A DNA stretch of 64,000 nt from Pseudomonadota bacterium (GTDB lineage: Bacteria; Myxococcota_A; Polyangia; GCA-2747355), in the NCBI GenBank assembly GCA_016702545.1, contig JADJDT010000006.1:62001-126000 (forward strand), given 5' to 3'. The notes beneath the pieces were generated by a model. It ran no database searches. It was not told the DNA's origin and saw only the letters and a list, made by a program, of their open reading frames with translations. The position numbers and the translations under genes are program-made. Positions 8,877 to 18,974 of this stretch are shown here, piece after piece (position 1 is the first letter of the stretch; the number at the start of each line of letters is the position of its first letter).

Positions 8877-10001
8877 ATGGCGGATGCGCAACGCAGCGGC
8901 GAGGCCACGGAACCCCCGAGTGCGAAGCGGCTGCGCGATGCGCGGCGCCGCGGGGAGGTCGCGCGCAGTGGCGAGGCCGTGACCGCCGTGGTGCTCGTGG
9001 CCGGGGCGTCGGCGCTGGCGTGGATGGGCGCGGGCGTGTTCGCGGGCCTGGCCGAGCTGATGCGCCGCGGGCTGCTGCAGGCGGCGGGCACGCAGGTCGC
9101 GCCGGCCGCGGCGTTGGCGGGCGCGGCTGGGGGGGCGCTGCGGCTCGTAGGACCGCTGTTGCTGGTCGTCGTCGCGGGAGCGGTGGTCGCCAACCTTGGC
9201 CAAATCGGCGCCCTGCTGGCGCTCGATCCGATCAAGCCGAAGCTCGAGCGACTCGACCCGCTGCGTAATGCCCGCAACGTCTTCGGACGACAGGCCTGGA
9301 TCAACGGCGCCAAAGCGGTCGTCAAGCTCGGGCTGGCCGGGTACCTGGCGGCCACCACGCTGGAGGCCCAGCTGCCACGGCTGCTGCGGCTGGCGTGGGC
9401 CCGCCCCGATGAATTGGTGTCGACCACGGGCGCTTGCGCGTTGGCGCTGGCCTGGCGCCTGGGCGCGTTGGCTGTCGCTCTGGGGGCGGCCGATCTGGTC
9501 TACCAGCGCTGGAGCTTTCGGCGGCGCCTGCGCATGACGAAGGAGGAGCTGCGTCGCGAGCAGAAGGAGCAGGAGGGTGATCCGCAGCACAAGGCCGAGC
9601 GGCTGCGCGCGCATCGAGAGCTGGCCGAGCAGCAGATGTTCGCCGCGGTGGCCGAGGCCGACTGCGTGATCTGCAACCCTGAGCACATCGCCGTGGCGTT
9701 ACGCTACGCGGCCGAGACAATGGATGCCCCGCGGGTGGTGGCGCGCGGTCGGCGGCTGGTGGCGGCGCGGATCCGTGCCGAGGCGCGTCGTCATGGCGTG
9801 CCCATCATTCGGCAGGTCGCTCTGGCGCGCGCGCTGGTCGAACTCGAGCTCGACCAGGAGATCCCCGCACCGCTCTACGAGGCCGTCGGCGAGGTCTTGC
9901 GTTTCGTGCAGCGGCTGGCCGAGCAGCGTGATCCGGGCCGGGGCCTCGCAGCGGTCGACGGTGGTGTTGGCGGTACGAGGTCGGAGTCGGCGCCGCGATG
10001 A
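8877..10001 (+). CDS. sctU: Type III export switch protein SctU/FlhB family with NPEH site
   Basis: Substrate-specificity switch of type III export. The 374 residues have the N-terminal PSAKRLRDARRRGEVARS motif, four membrane segments, the linker MTKEELRREQKEQEGDPQHK and a cytoplasmic autoprocessing domain. The usual NPTH self-cleavage tetrapeptide reads NPEH here (residues 267-270, bases 9675-9686), inside CNPEHIAVALRY. Asn and Pro, between which cleavage occurs, and His are retained; Thr is replaced by Glu. The ATG at 8877 has a modest purine tract upstream. The stop overlaps priA (ATGA). No sctV/flhA is present in the window. Confidence 0.88.
   Translation: MADAQRSGEATEPPSAKRLRDARRRGEVARSGEAVTAVVLVAGASALAWMGAGVFAGLAELMRRGLLQAAGTQVAPAAALAGAAGGALRLVGPLLLVVVAGAVVANLGQIGALLALDPIKPKLERLDPLRNARNVFGRQAWINGAKAVVKLGLAGYLAATTLEAQLPRLLRLAWARPDELVSTTGACALALAWRLGALAVALGAADLVYQRWSFRRRLRMTKEELRREQKEQEGDPQHKAERLRAHRELAEQQMFAAVAEADCVICNPEHIAVALRYAAETMDAPRVVARGRRLVAARIRAEARRHGVPIIRQVALARALVELELDQEIPAPLYEAVGEVLRFVQRLAEQRDPGRGLAAVDGGVGGTRSESAPR
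9675..9686 (+). other. Variant self-cleavage site NPEH in SctU
   Basis: Codons AAC CCT GAG CAC encode Asn-Pro-Glu-His where the family consensus is Asn-Pro-Thr-His. Whether Glu at the third position changes autocleavage cannot be told from sequence. Confidence 0.85.
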
Positions 10002-12463
10002 CAGCAGGGGTGCGGGTCGAGGTAGCCCCGTTGCTGCCGGTGCGCGGCGTCTTCACCTACCGGGTGGACGAGGAGGCCGCTGCGGCAGCGGTGAAACCCG
10101 GCTGTCGGGTGCTGGTGCCCTTCGGGGCGCGTCAGGTGGTGGGCATGGTGCTGCCGCCGGGTGCGGGGACGGCAGCGCAGGCGGGGCCGCGCTCGGTGCG
10201 CCCGGTCAGCGAGCTGCTCGACTGGACCCCGGTGCTGCCCGAGGGCGTGCTCGCGTTACTGGTCTGGGCCGCACGGTACTACTACGCTCCGGTGGGGGAG
10301 CTGGTGCGCGCGGCGCTGCCGGCGGTGCTGCACGCGCGCGAACGGCAGGTGCTGCAGCTGACGGACAGTGGGAGGGCGGTGCTCGAGGCTCAGGCGGCGG
10401 TGTTGCGGCGACTCGACCACGACGCGACCGCTGAGCAGCTCGCGCTGTTGCAGGAGCTCGATCGCCGCGGGGGCTCGCTGACACGCGGTACACGCGGCTG
10501 GAGTCGGGGTCGCAGCGCGGCGCTGAGTCAGGTGGTCGCTTGCGGCTGGGTGACGCAGGTCCTGCGGCGCAGCCGCGAGGCAGGGCCTGCCACGGATCTG
10601 CTGATCGAGCTGAGCACGGAGCCGGCGCCGAGCGACCTGGCGCGCCGCGCGCCGCGACAGGCCGCGCTGTTGGCGCAGATCGCCGCGGCGGCCCCGGTGC
10701 GCTATGCCGCGCTGGGCGCGCTTCCCCCGGACGCGCGCGCCCAGCTGCGGCGGCTGGAGCAGAAGGGTCTGCTGCGCTGCCAGGTCGTGGCGCGCGGCGC
10801 GCCCGCGGCCGACGCCGCGGAGGCGGACGATCCGCCGCAGCCGATGCACACGCTGACGACCGAGCAGGCCGCGGCGCTGCGCCGCATCGAGGAGGCGCTG
10901 GGCCAGGACGCATACCGCGCCTTTCTGTTGCACGGCGTTACGGGCAGCGGCAAGACGGAGGTCTACCTGCGGGCCATCGCCCAGACCCTGGCGCAGGGGC
11001 GCACGGCACTGGTGCTGGTGCCGGAGATCGCCCTCACGCCGCAGCTCGCGCGCCGCTTCCGCGCGCGCTTCGGCGATCAGGTCGCCGTGCTGCACAGCGG
11101 TCTGGCCGATCGCCAGCGCTACGACGCGTGGCAGCGCACCCGCCAGGGCACGGTGCGCATCGTCGTGGGGGCGCGCTCGGCGGTCTTCGCCCCGCTCGAA
11201 CACCTCGGGGTCGTGGTGCTGGACGAGGAGCACGATGGATCGTTCAAGCAGGACGAGGGCGTGCGTTACAACGCCCGCGATCTGGCCCTGGTGCGCGCGA
11301 AGAGCGCCCGGGCGGTGACCGTGCTCGGCTCGGCCACGCCGTCGATGGAGAGTTACCATGGCGCGCTGACCGGCCGGCTCGAGCTGCTCACGATGTCGCG
11401 CCGAGCGACCCCGCGGCCGCTGCCTCCCGTGCGGGTGATCGATCTGCGCATCCACCAGGTCGATGCCAGTGGCCTGATCAGCGCGCCGCTGGACCAGGCG
11501 TTGCGGGCGACGCTGGCGGCGGGACAGCAGGCGATTCTCTTCCTCAACCGCCGGGGCTTCTCGACCTTCGTGGTCTGCCGCAGCTGTGGTCATGTCTACC
11601 AGTGCCCCCACTGCTCGGTCTCGCTGACGCACCATCGGCGGCGCGAGCTGCTGGTCTGCCACTACTGCGGCTTCACGGCCGCGATGCCGCGCGTCTGCGA
11701 GCACTGCCAGGCCGAGCCGTTGGCGCTGCTCGGTCACGGCACCGAGCGGATCGAGGACGCGCTGCAGCAGCGCTTTCCCGCGGCGCGCGTGGCGCGGCTC
11801 GACCGCGATACCGCCAGCGGGCGCGGCCTGCAGGAGCTGCTGCAGCGCACCCAGCGGCGCGAGCTCGACATCCTCGTCGGCACGCAGATGGTGACCAAGG
11901 GGCACGACTTCCCGCACGTCACGCTGGTGGGTGTGCTGTGCGCCGATCGCGGGCTGCACTTCCCGGACTTTCGCGCGGCGGAGCGCACGTTCCAGCTGCT
12001 GACGCAGGTGGCGGGGCGCGCCGGACGCGGCGACGCCGCCGGCGAGGTCTTGATCCAGACCTACAGCCCCGAGCACCCCGCGATCCGCGCCGCCCAGGGG
12101 CACGATTACCGTGCCTTCTACGAGCAGGAGCAACGCGCTCGCCGCGAGCTCGGCTACCCGCCCTTCGGGGTCGTGGCGGCGCTGCAGATCGATGGTCCGG
12201 AGGGCGAGGCGGTAGCGCAGGCGGCGCGCCAGCTCGGCCGTCAGGCCGCCGGGCTGGCCGCGGGGAAGGCGGTCGAGCTGCTCGGCCCGGCCGAAGCCCC
12301 GCTGCAGCGGTTGAAGGGGCGCACGCGCTGGCTGCTGCTGCTCAAGGCGCGCCAGCGTGGCCCCCTGCGTGAGCTGCTCGATCGACTGCTCCTCGCGAGC
12401 GAGCAGACCCTCCCACGCGACGTGCGGCTCGCGATCGACGTCGACCCGCTGCAGATGCTGTAG
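9998..12463 (+). CDS. priA: Primosomal protein N', replication restart helicase PriA
   Basis: 3'-5' superfamily 2 helicase that reloads the replisome at stalled forks. The 821 residues show a DNA-binding N-terminal domain (VFTYRVDEE near residue 18), Walker A GVTGSGKTEVYLRA near residues 313-326, Walker B LDEEH near 408, and eight cysteines in four CxxC pairs (CRSCGHVYQCPHC and the following pairs) binding two zinc ions, then helicase motifs VGTQMVTKGHDFP and QVAGRAGRG. The ATG overlaps the sctU stop. It heads a priA-fmt-rsmB-rpe run; def, often between priA and fmt, is absent. Confidence 0.97.
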   Translation: MTAGVRVEVAPLLPVRGVFTYRVDEEAAAAAVKPGCRVLVPFGARQVVGMVLPPGAGTAAQAGPRSVRPVSELLDWTPVLPEGVLALLVWAARYYYAPVGELVRAALPAVLHARERQVLQLTDSGRAVLEAQAAVLRRLDHDATAEQLALLQELDRRGGSLTRGTRGWSRGRSAALSQVVACGWVTQVLRRSREAGPATDLLIELSTEPAPSDLARRAPRQAALLAQIAAAAPVRYAALGALPPDARAQLRRLEQKGLLRCQVVARGAPAADAAEADDPPQPMHTLTTEQAAALRRIEEALGQDAYRAFLLHGVTGSGKTEVYLRAIAQTLAQGRTALVLVPEIALTPQLARRFRARFGDQVAVLHSGLADRQRYDAWQRTRQGTVRIVVGARSAVFAPLEHLGVVVLDEEHDGSFKQDEGVRYNARDLALVRAKSARAVTVLGSATPSMESYHGALTGRLELLTMSRRATPRPLPPVRVIDLRIHQVDASGLISAPLDQALRATLAAGQQAILFLNRRGFSTFVVCRSCGHVYQCPHCSVSLTHHRRRELLVCHYCGFTAAMPRVCEHCQAEPLALLGHGTERIEDALQQRFPAARVARLDRDTASGRGLQELLQRTQRRELDILVGTQMVTKGHDFPHVTLVGVLCADRGLHFPDFRAAERTFQLLTQVAGRAGRGDAAGEVLIQTYSPEHPAIRAAQGHDYRAFYEQEQRARRELGYPPFGVVAALQIDGPEGEAVAQAARQLGRQAAGLAAGKAVELLGPAEAPLQRLKGRTRWLLLLKARQRGPLRELLDRLLLASEQTLPRDVRLAIDVDPLQML

Positions 12464-12525
12464 CGTCGGCCCACGCCCGCACGGGTGTCTCGCCGGCTGG
12501 AACGGGAACTGATAGCTTGGCGGGG

Positions 12526-13494
12526 ATGAGCGGGTCGCGGCAGCCGGGTGAGCGCTTGCGGGTGGTCTTCATGGGATCGCCGGACTTCGCCGTGCCGTCG
12601 CTGCGCGCGCTGGCAGCGGAGCACGAGGTGCTGGCGGTCGTCACGCAGCCGGATCGACCGCGCGGGCGGGGTCGCGTGTTGGCGGCGCCCGCCGTCAAGC
12701 AGGTGGCCGAGGCGCTCGGTTTCCCGGTGCTCCAGCCGCGCCGAGTGCGTGCTCCCGAGTCGGTGGCGGCCTTGGCCGCCCTCCAGGCCGACCTGTTCGT
12801 GGTGGCGGCCTTCGGTCAGATCCTCTCGGCCGAGCTGCTCGCCTTGCCGCGACTCGGCTGTGTCAACGTCCACGCGTCACTGCTGCCGCGCTATCGGGGG
12901 GCCGCGCCGATCAACTGGGCCGTCCTTCGCGGCGAAGCGCAGTCCGGCGTGACGATCATGCTGATGGATCAAGGGATCGACACGGGCGCGGTCCTCGCGC
13001 GCGAGCCGATCGCGCTGCGAGCTGACGAGACGGCCGGCAGCCTGCACGATCGCCTGGCGCCGCTCGGCGCCGAGTTGCTGCGCCGCACGCTGGAGCCCTG
13101 GGCGCGCGGCGCGCTGTCGGCGCAACCGCAGGACGCCGCTTTGGCCACTGCCGCGCCGATGCTGCGCAAGGAGGACGGCTGCGTCGACTGGCGGCGCGAG
13201 GCGGAGTCCGTCGATTGCTGGGTGCGCGGTATGGACCCCTGGCCGGCCGCCCACAGCACGCTCGCCGGGCAACCGCTCAAGCTCTATCGCTCGCAGGTGG
13301 CCGTGGCGCCGCTGAAGGCGACGGCGCCGGGGCAGGTGCTCGCCGTCGACCCGCGTGGGCTGCTGGTGGCCTGTGGTGCGGGCGCGATCTGGATCCGGGA
13401 GCTGCAGGCCGCGGGAGGCCGCCGCATGGCGCCCACGGCCTACGCCGCGGGCCACCCGCTGCCCGTGGGCGCGGTCCTCGGTCTTGGGGGTTGA
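12526..13494 (+). CDS. fmt: Methionyl-tRNA formyltransferase
   Basis: Formylates initiator Met-tRNA using 10-formyl-tetrahydrofolate. The 322 residues contain the N-terminal VVFMGSPDFAVPSLRAL Rossmann start, the catalytic block NVHASLLPRYRGAAPINWA (near residues 110-128) and TIMLMDQGIDTG. The C-terminal tRNA-binding domain follows. The ATG at 12526 sits behind GGCGGGG; an upstream TTG at 12517 is less likely. Four bases separate it from rsmB. Confidence 0.96.
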   Translation: MSGSRQPGERLRVVFMGSPDFAVPSLRALAAEHEVLAVVTQPDRPRGRGRVLAAPAVKQVAEALGFPVLQPRRVRAPESVAALAALQADLFVVAAFGQILSAELLALPRLGCVNVHASLLPRYRGAAPINWAVLRGEAQSGVTIMLMDQGIDTGAVLAREPIALRADETAGSLHDRLAPLGAELLRRTLEPWARGALSAQPQDAALATAAPMLRKEDGCVDWRREAESVDCWVRGMDPWPAAHSTLAGQPLKLYRSQVAVAPLKATAPGQVLAVDPRGLLVACGAGAIWIRELQAAGGRRMAPTAYAAGHPLPVGAVLGLGG

Positions 13495-13497
13495 CGC

Positions 13498-14865
13498 GTG
13501 GCGCCGCGGGTGAGCGATGCCCGGGAGCTGGCGCGCCAGGTCTTGCGGCGCGTGCGTCGTGATCAGGCCTACTCCAACCTGGCGTTGGCGGCGGCCCTCG
13601 AGCGCGCACCGGCGCTCGGCGCAGCGGACCGGGGCCTGGCCACCGAGCTGGTCTACGGCGTCCTGCGCCACCAGGGGCGGCTCGACGCCGCGCTGGGCGC
13701 GCTGACGCGGCAGCCCGTCGAACGCCTCGACGCCGAGGTGCACGACGTGCTGCGGCTGGCGGCCTACCAGCTCCTGCTGCTCGATCGCGTGCCGGACTAC
13801 GCCGCCGTCGATGCGGCGGTGCGCACCGTCAAGGCGCTGCGCGGGCCGCGCCAGGCGGGCTTCGTCAATGCCGTGCTGCGGCGGCTCGCCGCCGGTCGGG
13901 ACGAAGCGCCCGCGCCGCCCGCCGATCCGTGCGAGCGCCTGGCGCTGACGGCCTCGCTGCCCGTTGCGCTGGCGCGGCAGCTGGTCGCCGAGCTGGGGCT
14001 CGAGGTCGCGGAGCGGTTGGCGCTCAGCTCGCTGGACCGCGCCCCGCTCGTGCTGCGCGTCAACGATCGACGCGCGTCGCTCGGGGCGGTGCAAGCGGCG
14101 CTCGAAGCCGAGGGCGCTGCGGTCTTCCCCGGCCGCTGGTCGCCGCTGGCGCTGTCGATCGGGCGCCTGTCCGCGCCCTTTGCGACCGCCTCCTACCTGG
14201 GCGGTCTGTGGACCGCTCAGGACGAGGCGGCGCAGCTCGTGGGGCTGGCTGTCGAGGCCTGTCCGGGCGAGCGGGTGCTCGATGCCTGTGCCGGACTGGG
14301 CGGCAAGGCGCTGCAGCTCGCGCAGCAGATGACGCGCGCCGACGGCAGCGGCGCGGAGGGCCTGCTCGGCTGCGACGTCAGTGAACGCAAGCTCGAGTTG
14401 CTGCGTGAGCACGCGCTTCGCCTCGGCTTGCGCTGCGCGACGCGCCGCGCCGATCTCACGCGCGAAGAGGCCTGGCGCACCACGGCGCCCTTCGACCGCG
14501 TGCTCGTCGATGCGCCGTGCAGCGGGCTGGGCGTGCTCCGGCGGCATCCGGGGCTGAAGTGGCGCTGGCGTGCCGAGGCGGTGGACGAGCTGGTGGCGCT
14601 CCAGCGGGCGCTGCTGCGGCAGGCCGCGCTGCTCTTGCGCCCGGGAGGCCTGCTGGTCTACGCCGTCTGTACCGTGAGTGCAGCCGAGGGGCCGCAGCAG
14701 CGGCGCTGGGTCGACGAGACGCTGGGATCGCTCGAGCCTGCGCCGATGACAGCGGGGCCGCTCGCCCGGGTCGCCGACGGCGCGGAGCTGCGGCTGTGGC
14801 CGCACGAGCACGGCACAGATGGCTTCTACATCGCGCGTTGGCGCCGTGGTGAGGGAGTTGGATGA
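13498..14865 (+). CDS. rsmB: 16S rRNA (cytosine-967-C5)-methyltransferase RsmB
   Basis: Methylates C967 of 16S rRNA. 455 residues: an N-terminal NusB-like RNA-binding domain (about 1-140) and a C-terminal Rossmann methyltransferase with DACAGLGGKALQLAQ for SAM binding, the catalytic DAPCSGLGVLRRHPGLKWR and YAVCTVSAAEG, giving the two cysteines of the RNA m5C family. Start GTG at 13498, four bases after the fmt stop; the end overlaps rpe (ATGA). Confidence 0.95.
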   Translation: MAPRVSDARELARQVLRRVRRDQAYSNLALAAALERAPALGAADRGLATELVYGVLRHQGRLDAALGALTRQPVERLDAEVHDVLRLAAYQLLLLDRVPDYAAVDAAVRTVKALRGPRQAGFVNAVLRRLAAGRDEAPAPPADPCERLALTASLPVALARQLVAELGLEVAERLALSSLDRAPLVLRVNDRRASLGAVQAALEAEGAAVFPGRWSPLALSIGRLSAPFATASYLGGLWTAQDEAAQLVGLAVEACPGERVLDACAGLGGKALQLAQQMTRADGSGAEGLLGCDVSERKLELLREHALRLGLRCATRRADLTREEAWRTTAPFDRVLVDAPCSGLGVLRRHPGLKWRWRAEAVDELVALQRALLRQAALLLRPGGLLVYAVCTVSAAEGPQQRRWVDETLGSLEPAPMTAGPLARVADGAELRLWPHEHGTDGFYIARWRRGEGVG

Positions 14866-15611
14866 ACCCGATCATCATCGCCCCGTCGATCCTCGCCGCG
14901 GACTTCGGCCGCCTCGCCGCCGAGGTCGAGGCGCTCGAGCGCGGCGGGGCCGACTACATCCACGTCGACGTGATGGATGGACGTTTCGTGCCCAACCTGA
15001 CGATCGGACCGCCGGTGGTGGCGGCGCTGCGTCGCGCCACGCGCTTGCCCCTCGATGTGCATCTGATGATCGAGGATCCCGATCGGCTGCTGACGGCCTT
15101 CGCCGCGGCCGGGGCCGATGTGCTGACGGTCCACGTCGAGGCCTGCACGCACCTGCACCGCACGCTGCAGACGATTCACGCGCTGGGCAAGCGGGCCGGA
15201 GTGGCGCTCAATCCCGCGACGCCGATCGAGACTGTGCGCTGGGTACTCGACCAGGTCGATCAGGTGCTGCTGATGGCGGTCAATCCGGGCTTCGGTGGGC
15301 AGAGCTTCATTCCGGCGACGCTCGCGCGGTTGGTGGAGCTGAAGGGTCTGCTGGCCCAGCAGGGTCTGCTGGCCCGGCAGGGTCTGCTGGCCCAGGCAGG
15401 GCCAGGGGCGAAGCCGGGCGCCCGTACGCCAGACATCGAGGTCGACGGTGGTATCGACGCGGAGAACATCGCCGAGGTGGCCCGGGCGGGGGCCAACGTG
15501 CTGGTCGCCGGCACGGCGATCCTTCGCACCCCCGACTACGGCGCCACGGTGGCGACCCTGCGGCGGCGCGCGGTCGAGGCGCTCTCGAGCAGGGCGGGTG
15601 ACGGGTCTTGA
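14862..15611 (+). CDS. rpe: Ribulose-phosphate 3-epimerase
   Basis: Interconverts ribulose-5-phosphate and xylulose-5-phosphate in the pentose phosphate pathway. TIM-barrel landmarks are IIAPSILAADFGRL, YIHVDVMDGRFVPNLT, DVHLMIEDP, NPGFGGQSFIP and EVDGGIDAENI. At 249 residues it is longer than the usual ~220 because an in-frame 18-bp unit is repeated three times (15345-15398) just before the DIEVDGGI strand, encoding GLLAQQ-like hexapeptides in a surface loop. The TGA stop is itself inside a second tandem array that runs to tRNA-Pro. Confidence 0.95.
   Translation: MNPIIIAPSILAADFGRLAAEVEALERGGADYIHVDVMDGRFVPNLTIGPPVVAALRRATRLPLDVHLMIEDPDRLLTAFAAAGADVLTVHVEACTHLHRTLQTIHALGKRAGVALNPATPIETVRWVLDQVDQVLLMAVNPGFGGQSFIPATLARLVELKGLLAQQGLLARQGLLAQAGPGAKPGARTPDIEVDGGIDAENIAEVARAGANVLVAGTAILRTPDYGATVATLRRRAVEALSSRAGDGS
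15345..15398 (+). repeat. In-frame 18-bp repeat, three copies, inside rpe
   Basis: Units beginning at 15345, 15363 and 15381 are near copies of GGTCTGCTGGCCCAGCAG and lengthen one loop of the epimerase by about twelve residues. The unit length is a multiple of three, so the frame is kept. Confidence 0.85.
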
Positions 15612-15676
15612 GTGACGGGTCTTGAGTGACGGGTGTGACGGGTCTTGAGTGACGGGTCTTGAGTGACGGGTCTTGA
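15598..15676 (+). repeat. 14-bp tandem repeat covering the rpe stop and abutting tRNA-Pro
   Basis: GTGACGGGTCTTGA occurs five times, at 15598, 15612, 15635, 15649 and 15663, with a truncated 9-bp unit at 15626. The rpe stop TGA (15609-15611) is the end of the first unit. The array stops one base before the encoded CCA end of tRNA-Pro. Confidence 0.92.
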
Positions 15677-15677
15677 G

Positions 15678-15754
15678 TGGTCGGGGCGAGAGGATTTGAA
15701 CCTCCGGCCTTTCGGTCCCGAACCGAACGCGCTACCAGACTGCGCTACGCCCCG
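15678..15754 (-). tRNA. tRNA-Pro (anticodon CGG)
   Basis: Read on the minus strand, a 77-base cloverleaf: acceptor stem CGGGGCG/CGCCCCG, anticodon stem TTCGG/CCGAA with loop TTCGGGA giving anticodon CGG, T-arm GGAGGTTCAAATCCTC, discriminator A and an encoded CCA at 15678-15680. It lies downstream of pilT on the same strand, with its own promoter-like sequence upstream. Confidence 0.96.
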
Positions 15755-15773
15755 ATGGTCAACGCCGGATGGG

Positions 15774-15803
15774 TTCTTAGCCCGGCGTTGCCGACGCTGT
15801 CAA
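15774..15803 (-). promoter_or_regulatory. Probable sigma-70 promoter of tRNA-Pro
   Basis: On the minus strand TTGACA (15803-15798) is followed after 18 bp by TAAGAA (15779-15774). A start about 7 bases further lies about 13 bases upstream of the tRNA. The region also folds as CAACGCCGG...CCGGCGTTG (15760-15790). Confidence 0.6.
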
Positions 15804-15846
15804 GGACGGCCTCCCGGCGTGCCGTCTCGAGCGCCACGCGGAGGGG

Positions 15847-16959
<1,113 letters not shown>

Positions 16960-17056
16960 GGTTCGTTCGACCGCCTTACTGGGTGAAACCGAGGGCGTGC
17001 CACCAGTGCCACGCCGCTTTTCGTTCGGGCCGGCAACGGCCAGGCTTTGCCCTGCT

Positions 17057-18748
17057 TCAGTCGGCCGCGGTGACCCGCAGGATCTCTTCCGGCGTGGTCA
17101 TCCCCTCGCCGATCTTCTTCAGACCCGACATGCGCAGCGATTGCATGCCGAGGCGGATGGCCTCGAGCTTGAGCTCGGCGGTCGGTGCGCCCTGCTGGAT
17201 CAGCTCGCGTAGCTCGTTGGACATCGTCATCACCTCGTAGAGCGCGACGCGACCCTTGTAGCCCGTGTTGTTGCAGGTGCGACAGCCGGCGCCCTTCATC
17301 AGCTTCACCGAGGCAGCCTGCTCTGGCGGCATCCCCATGTCGATCAACGTTTGGGGGTTGGTCGGCACCTCGGCCTTGCATTCGCCGCAAACGCGGCGCG
17401 CCAGGCGCTGGGCCAAGATCAGATTGACCGAGGCGGTGACGAGGAAGGGCTCGATGCCCATGTTGAGCATGCGTTGGATCGTCGACGGGGAGTCGTTGGT
17501 GTGGAGCGTCGAGAGCACGAGGTGACCGGTGAGCGCCGACTGAATCGCGATCTCGGCGGTCTCGGGGTCGCGAATTTCGCCGACCATGATGATGTCGGGA
17601 TCCTGGCGCAGGAAGGAGCGCAGCGCCGTGGCGAAGTTGAGGCCGATGTCGTCGTGCATCTGGACCTGGTTGATGCCGGGCAGGTTGTACTCGATCGGAT
17701 CCTCGGCCGTGGAGATGTTGGTCGTCGTCTTGTTGAGGTCGGAGAGCGCCGAGTAGAGCGTGGTCGTCTTGCCGGAACCCGTCGGACCGGTCACCAGCAC
17801 CATGCCGTAGGGCGAGTGAATCGCCGTCAGGAAGCGCGTCAGCGGCTCGGGGTCGAAGCCGAGCTTGGCCATGTCGAGCTGCAGGTTCGACTTGTCCAGC
17901 AGGCGCAGCACGACCTTCTCGCCGAACATCGTGGGCAGCACCGAGACGCGGTAGTCCATCTCGCGGCCCTTGCCGAGCTTGAGCTTGATGCGCCCGTCTT
18001 GCGGCAGCCGGCGCTCGGCGATGTCGAGCTGGCTCATGATCTTGAGCCGCGAGATCAACGCGTTGCGCAGCTTCATCGGCGGGTTCATCTCCTCCTGGAG
18101 CACGCCGTCGACGCGGTAGCGCACGCGCAGCTTCTTCTCGTAGGGCTCGATGTGGATGTCGCTGGCGCCCTTCTTGATCGCGTTGATCAGGATCAGGTTG
18201 ACCAGCCGCACGACGGGCGCCTCCTCCGAGGCACGCTCGAGATCGACGACGGCGACGTTCTCGTCGCCCTCCTCGCTGAAGTCGATCTCGGTCTCGTCGA
18301 AGCCCTCCATCACCTCTTCGTATTTGACGTTCTCGTAGTAGCGGGCAATCGACTCGTCGATCGCGGCCTCGGCGGCCACCACGACGTCGATGTTGTAGCC
18401 GGTGAGGAACTTGAGGTCGTCGATCGCGAAGATGTTGGAGGGGTCGGCCATCGCGACGATCAGCGAGCCGCCGGCGCGGCTGACCGGCAGGCAACGGTGC
18501 TTGAGCGCCACGTCCTTGGGGATCAGGGCGATCACGTCCTGATCGATCTCGAACTCGCCGAGGTTGATCGAGGGGACGCCGTACTGTTTGCTGAGGAAGT
18601 TGGTGAGATCGTTCTCGGCGATGTAGCCCAGCTTGGTCAGGCTGTAGCCGAGCCGGCCACCGGTCTTGGCCGACTCCTTGCGCGCCTCGTCCAGCTCCTT
18701 GGGGGAGATCAGATTTTCGCGGACCAGTAACTCGCCAATACGGCTCAT
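17057..18748 (-). CDS. pilB: Type IV pilus assembly ATPase PilB
   Basis: Drives pilus extension. The ATG at 18748 gives MSRIGELLVRENLISPKELD, the usual PilB start, with a GAGG tract upstream; in-frame codons further up are unconserved. The 563 residues comprise the N-terminal MshEN-like domains, Walker A VTGPTGSGKTTTLYSAL near residues 320-336, Walker B MVGEIRDPETAEIAI, and a zinc-binding CGECKAE...CRTCNN pair near the C-terminus. pilB and pilT form a minus-strand unit. Confidence 0.96.
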   Translation of the reverse strand: MSRIGELLVRENLISPKELDEARKESAKTGGRLGYSLTKLGYIAENDLTNFLSKQYGVPSINLGEFEIDQDVIALIPKDVALKHRCLPVSRAGGSLIVAMADPSNIFAIDDLKFLTGYNIDVVVAAEAAIDESIARYYENVKYEEVMEGFDETEIDFSEEGDENVAVVDLERASEEAPVVRLVNLILINAIKKGASDIHIEPYEKKLRVRYRVDGVLQEEMNPPMKLRNALISRLKIMSQLDIAERRLPQDGRIKLKLGKGREMDYRVSVLPTMFGEKVVLRLLDKSNLQLDMAKLGFDPEPLTRFLTAIHSPYGMVLVTGPTGSGKTTTLYSALSDLNKTTTNISTAEDPIEYNLPGINQVQMHDDIGLNFATALRSFLRQDPDIIMVGEIRDPETAEIAIQSALTGHLVLSTLHTNDSPSTIQRMLNMGIEPFLVTASVNLILAQRLARRVCGECKAEVPTNPQTLIDMGMPPEQAASVKLMKGAGCRTCNNTGYKGRVALYEVMTMSNELRELIQQGAPTAELKLEAIRLGMQSLRMSGLKKIGEGMTTPEEILRVTAAD

Positions 18749-18867
18749 GCTCGGCCTCGAATGCGACTCGTTCGCAGCGGTTGGCCCTGGGGGCCACCGC
18801 ACCAACGCGGGCCGACACCCTCGATCCGGGCGTGGTGGGGCTCGCGAGCTTCGCCAGTGTGCGCTCG

Positions 18868-18897
18868 ATTATAGAAACAAGCGCGCGGCCGACGCAA
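18868..18897 (-). promoter_or_regulatory. Candidate sigma-70 promoter for pilB
   Basis: On the minus strand TTGCGT (18897-18892) and a perfect TATAAT (18873-18868) are separated by 18 bp. A stem GCCGACGC/GCGTCGGC (18888-18909, loop AAACAA) overlaps the -35 region. The leader to the pilB ATG would be about 113 bases. Confidence 0.5.
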
Positions 18898-18974
18898 ACA
18901 AGCGTCGGCGGGGCGCCGGAGGGCCGAAGCACGGCGCGTCTAGCGGCTAGGCGAGAGCGGCCGAAAAGGCTAGC

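Noticed and set aside
6496..10001. Ordinary flagellar fliOPQR-flhB operon
   Set aside because: FliO supports it, but the GGH/SY residues in SctT, the QVPP in SctR and the absence of neighbouring flagellar genes favour a non-flagellar or hybrid system. Kept as uncertain rather than called flagellar.
12877..14811. Long minus-strand open frame of 644 codons opposite fmt and rsmB
   Set aside because: High GC makes long antisense frames common; it is Arg/His/Gln-rich, lacks motifs and lies opposite two well-supported genes. The same applies to 10256-12133 (opposite priA), 17351-18730 (opposite pilB) and 22082-23617 (opposite PilZ-Hsp70).
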